The position numbers and the translations under genes were made by a program. This document shows positions 4,586-5,715 of a stretch of 5,715 bases of DNA, piece by piece. Origin of the DNA: an uncultured Lachnobacterium sp. (GTDB taxonomy: Bacteria > Bacillota > Clostridia > Lachnospirales > Lachnospiraceae); the NCBI GenBank assembly GCA_900548765.1, contig URLU01000145.1, forward strand, positions 1 to 5,715, written 5' to 3'. Position 1 is the first letter of the stretch, and each line of letters opens with the position of its first letter. The notes beneath the pieces are model-generated. The model did not search any database. It was given only the letters and a program-made list of their open reading frames with translations, and had not been told where the DNA came from.

Positions 4586-5197
4586 ATGAATTGTACAGTA
4601 ATAGGAATTGCAGGAGGCACAGGCTCCGGCAAATCGACATTTACAAATAGATTAAAGGCGGCCTTTGGTGATGATATTTCAGTATTATATCATGATAATT
4701 ATTATAAGGCCCAGGATGATATACCTTTTGAAGAGAGAAAAAAGGTGAATTACGATTCGCCGGATTCACTGGAAACCGACCTTATGATTTCTCATGTGAA
4801 AGCCCTGAAGGAGGGTAAAACAATTGAGAGCCCTACATATGATTACACGATTCATACTCGTGCAAAGGAGACTGTGACAGTAAAGCCTAGAAAGGTTCTA
4901 TTAATAGAAGGTATTCTGGCACTTGAAAATGTGGAGCTTAGAAACCTCATGGACATCAAGGTCTTCGTTGAGGCTGACGCAGATGAACGTATCTTAAGGC
5001 GCGTGGTCAGGGACGTAAAAGAGCGTGGACGTGATGTGGAAGATATTGCCAGACAGTATCTGGAGACAGTAAAGCCTATGCATTACATATATGTAGAGCC
5101 TACAAAGTATCTGGCAGACCTTGTAATTAACAGCGGAATGAATGATGTTGCATTTGAACTTATGAAGACAAAGATAGAGCAGATTATTAATAAATAG
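4586..5197 (+). CDS. udk: Uridine kinase (uridine/cytidine salvage)
   Basis: Udk phosphorylates uridine and cytidine to UMP and CMP with ATP or GTP in the cytosol, the key step of pyrimidine ribonucleoside salvage. The 203-residue length is typical. Visible are the P-loop GGTGSGKST (10-18, Lys16), YHDNYY (35-40) with the catalytic-region Asp, NYDSPDSLETDLM (55-67), the nucleoside-contact motif YDYTIHTR (85-92), the Walker B-like LLIEGIL (105-111), DIKVFVEADADERILRR (123-139) and the lid region RDVKERGRDVEDIARQYLETVKP (142-164). No C-terminal phosphoribosyltransferase domain is attached, as is usual in bacteria. It has its own promoter; pgcA follows after 105 nt. Both serve nucleotide and sugar-nucleotide supply, but this may be incidental. 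Very secure. Confidence 0.97.
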   Translation: MNCTVIGIAGGTGSGKSTFTNRLKAAFGDDISVLYHDNYYKAQDDIPFEERKKVNYDSPDSLETDLMISHVKALKEGKTIESPTYDYTIHTRAKETVTVKPRKVLLIEGILALENVELRNLMDIKVFVEADADERILRRVVRDVKERGRDVEDIARQYLETVKPMHYIYVEPTKYLADLVINSGMNDVAFELMKTKIEQIINK

Positions 5198-5234
5198 CTT
5201 ATCGAATAGTTAAATCTTTCCAAAAATAGAATAT

Positions 5235-5240
5235 TATGAT
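5235..5240 (+). promoter_or_regulatory. Weak candidate -10 box for pgcA
   Basis: TATGAT is a 5/6 match to the -10, but no acceptable -35 is found at 16-18 nt. The 105-nt gap after udk also carries a 9-bp direct repeat, ATAAAATCA (5239-5247 and 5278-5286). No terminator hairpin is visible, so pgcA may be partly read from udk. Confidence 0.25.
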
Positions 5241-5285
5241 AAAATCAACCATGGATTTGTTGAGAGGGTTTTAGATTATAAAATC

Positions 5286-5291
5286 AGGAGG
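5286..5291 (+). promoter_or_regulatory. Ribosome binding site of pgcA
   Basis: AGGAGG lies 11 nt before the ATG at 5303, a somewhat long spacing. No other in-frame start is closer, and the encoded N-terminus matches the family. Confidence 0.7.
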
Positions 5292-5302
5292 ATATAATAC
5301 AG

Positions 5303-5715
5303 ATGGATTTCAGAGCAGAATATGAAAAGTGGTGTACAGACCCTTATTTTGACGAGGCTACAAGAGCTGAACTCAAGGCACTTGAGGGAAATGATAAGGA
5401 GATAGAGGATCGCTTCTATCGCACATTGGAGTTTGGTACAGCAGGACTCAGAGGAGTTATAGGTGCTGGTACTAATCGTATGAATATTTACACTGTCCGT
5501 CAGGCTACACAGGGACTTGCAAACTATATTCTTTCACAGGGAGAGGAAGCCGCTAAGAGAGGCGTTGCAATCGCACATGATTCGAGAAATATGCATGATG
5601 AGTTTACAGATGCAACAGCACTCTGCCTTAATGCAAATGGTATTAAGACATATGTATTTCCACAGCTTGCTCCAGTTCCAGAGCTTTCATATGCGGTGAG
5701 AACTCTTGGCACATT
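5303..5715 (+). CDS. pgcA: Phosphoglucomutase / phospho-sugar mutase (PgcA type), 3' end outside window
   Basis: PgcA-type alpha-D-phosphohexomutases interconvert glucose-6-phosphate and glucose-1-phosphate, supplying UDP-glucose, dTDP-sugars and glycogen precursors. The frame runs open to the right edge: 137 complete codons of a family usually about 560-580 residues long. The N-terminus matches B. subtilis PgcA as I recall it: an Asp/Glu-rich start, DRFYRTLEFGTAGLRG (36-51), IGAGTNRMNIYTVRQAT (53-69), VAIAHDSRN (88-96) and TYVFPQLAPVPELSYAVR. The window ends just before the phosphoserine loop (TASHNP in the family), so catalytic competence cannot be judged. The product of this enzyme is the starting material for the dTDP-rhamnose path in which the upstream rfbC acts. 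Family call secure. Confidence 0.93.
   Translation, partial: MDFRAEYEKWCTDPYFDEATRAELKALEGNDKEIEDRFYRTLEFGTAGLRGVIGAGTNRMNIYTVRQATQGLANYILSQGEEAAKRGVAIAHDSRNMHDEFTDATALCLNANGIKTYVFPQLAPVPELSYAVRTLGT

Noticed and set aside
1..5715. CRISPR array, tRNA, rRNA, prophage or toxin-antitoxin locus
   Set aside because: No regularly spaced direct repeats, no cloverleaf or rRNA signature, and no integrase, transposase or paired small toxin-antitoxin genes were seen on either strand.

Overview
The window looks like part of a chromosome from a low-GC Gram-positive anaerobe, most likely a Lachnospiraceae-type Clostridium relative (Agathobacter, Roseburia, Butyrivibrio or similar). The basis is moderately AT-rich DNA with AT-rich gaps, strong AGGAGG-type ribosome binding sites, a CotF-like ferritin-fold protein of the kind found in spore formers, and a PgcA-type phosphoglucomutase. 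The genus is an inference. All seven genes lie on the + strand, and the first and last are cut by the window edges.

Layout. (1) 1-549: the end of rfbC/rmlC (dTDP-4-dehydrorhamnose 3,5-epimerase), closed by a strong intrinsic terminator at 633-669. (2) 550-959: a gene-poor stretch holding that terminator, a 14-bp palindrome and a 13-bp inverted repeat (724-736 / 808-820). (3) 960-1433: a TspO/MBR membrane protein; the reading frame stays open upstream to 846, but 960 is the better start. (4) 1434-1664: a structured leader with a perfect TATAAT box, a 25-bp long-arm hairpin (1512-1585) whose only two imperfections are G.U wobbles, and a second possible stem that covers the Shine-Dalgarno site of the next gene. 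(5) 1665-2123: a 152-residue Cys-rich ferritin-like/CotF-like protein with two E...ExxH sets, followed by a terminator at 2144-2193. (6) 2230-3498: a MerR regulator fused to a class I SAM methyltransferase. It has no visible Shine-Dalgarno site, and its promoter places the transcript start at or next to the ATG. (7) 3547-4497: a GtrB/CsbB-like membrane glycosyltransferase, probably co-transcribed with the fusion gene. (8) 4586-5197: udk, uridine kinase, behind a near-consensus sigma-A promoter. (9) 5303-5715: the start of pgcA, phosphoglucomutase.

How the genes relate. Most are separate transcription units. RfbC, the glycosyltransferase and PgcA all concern sugar activation or cell-envelope glycans: PgcA makes glucose-1-phosphate, the precursor of dTDP-rhamnose and UDP-glucose. 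Udk feeds the uridine nucleotide pool. The MerR-methyltransferase plus glycosyltransferase pair could be a regulated envelope-modification or stress unit, but nothing in the sequence proves this. The least conventional parts are the structured leader of the ferritin-like gene and the apparently leaderless MerR-methyltransferase gene.
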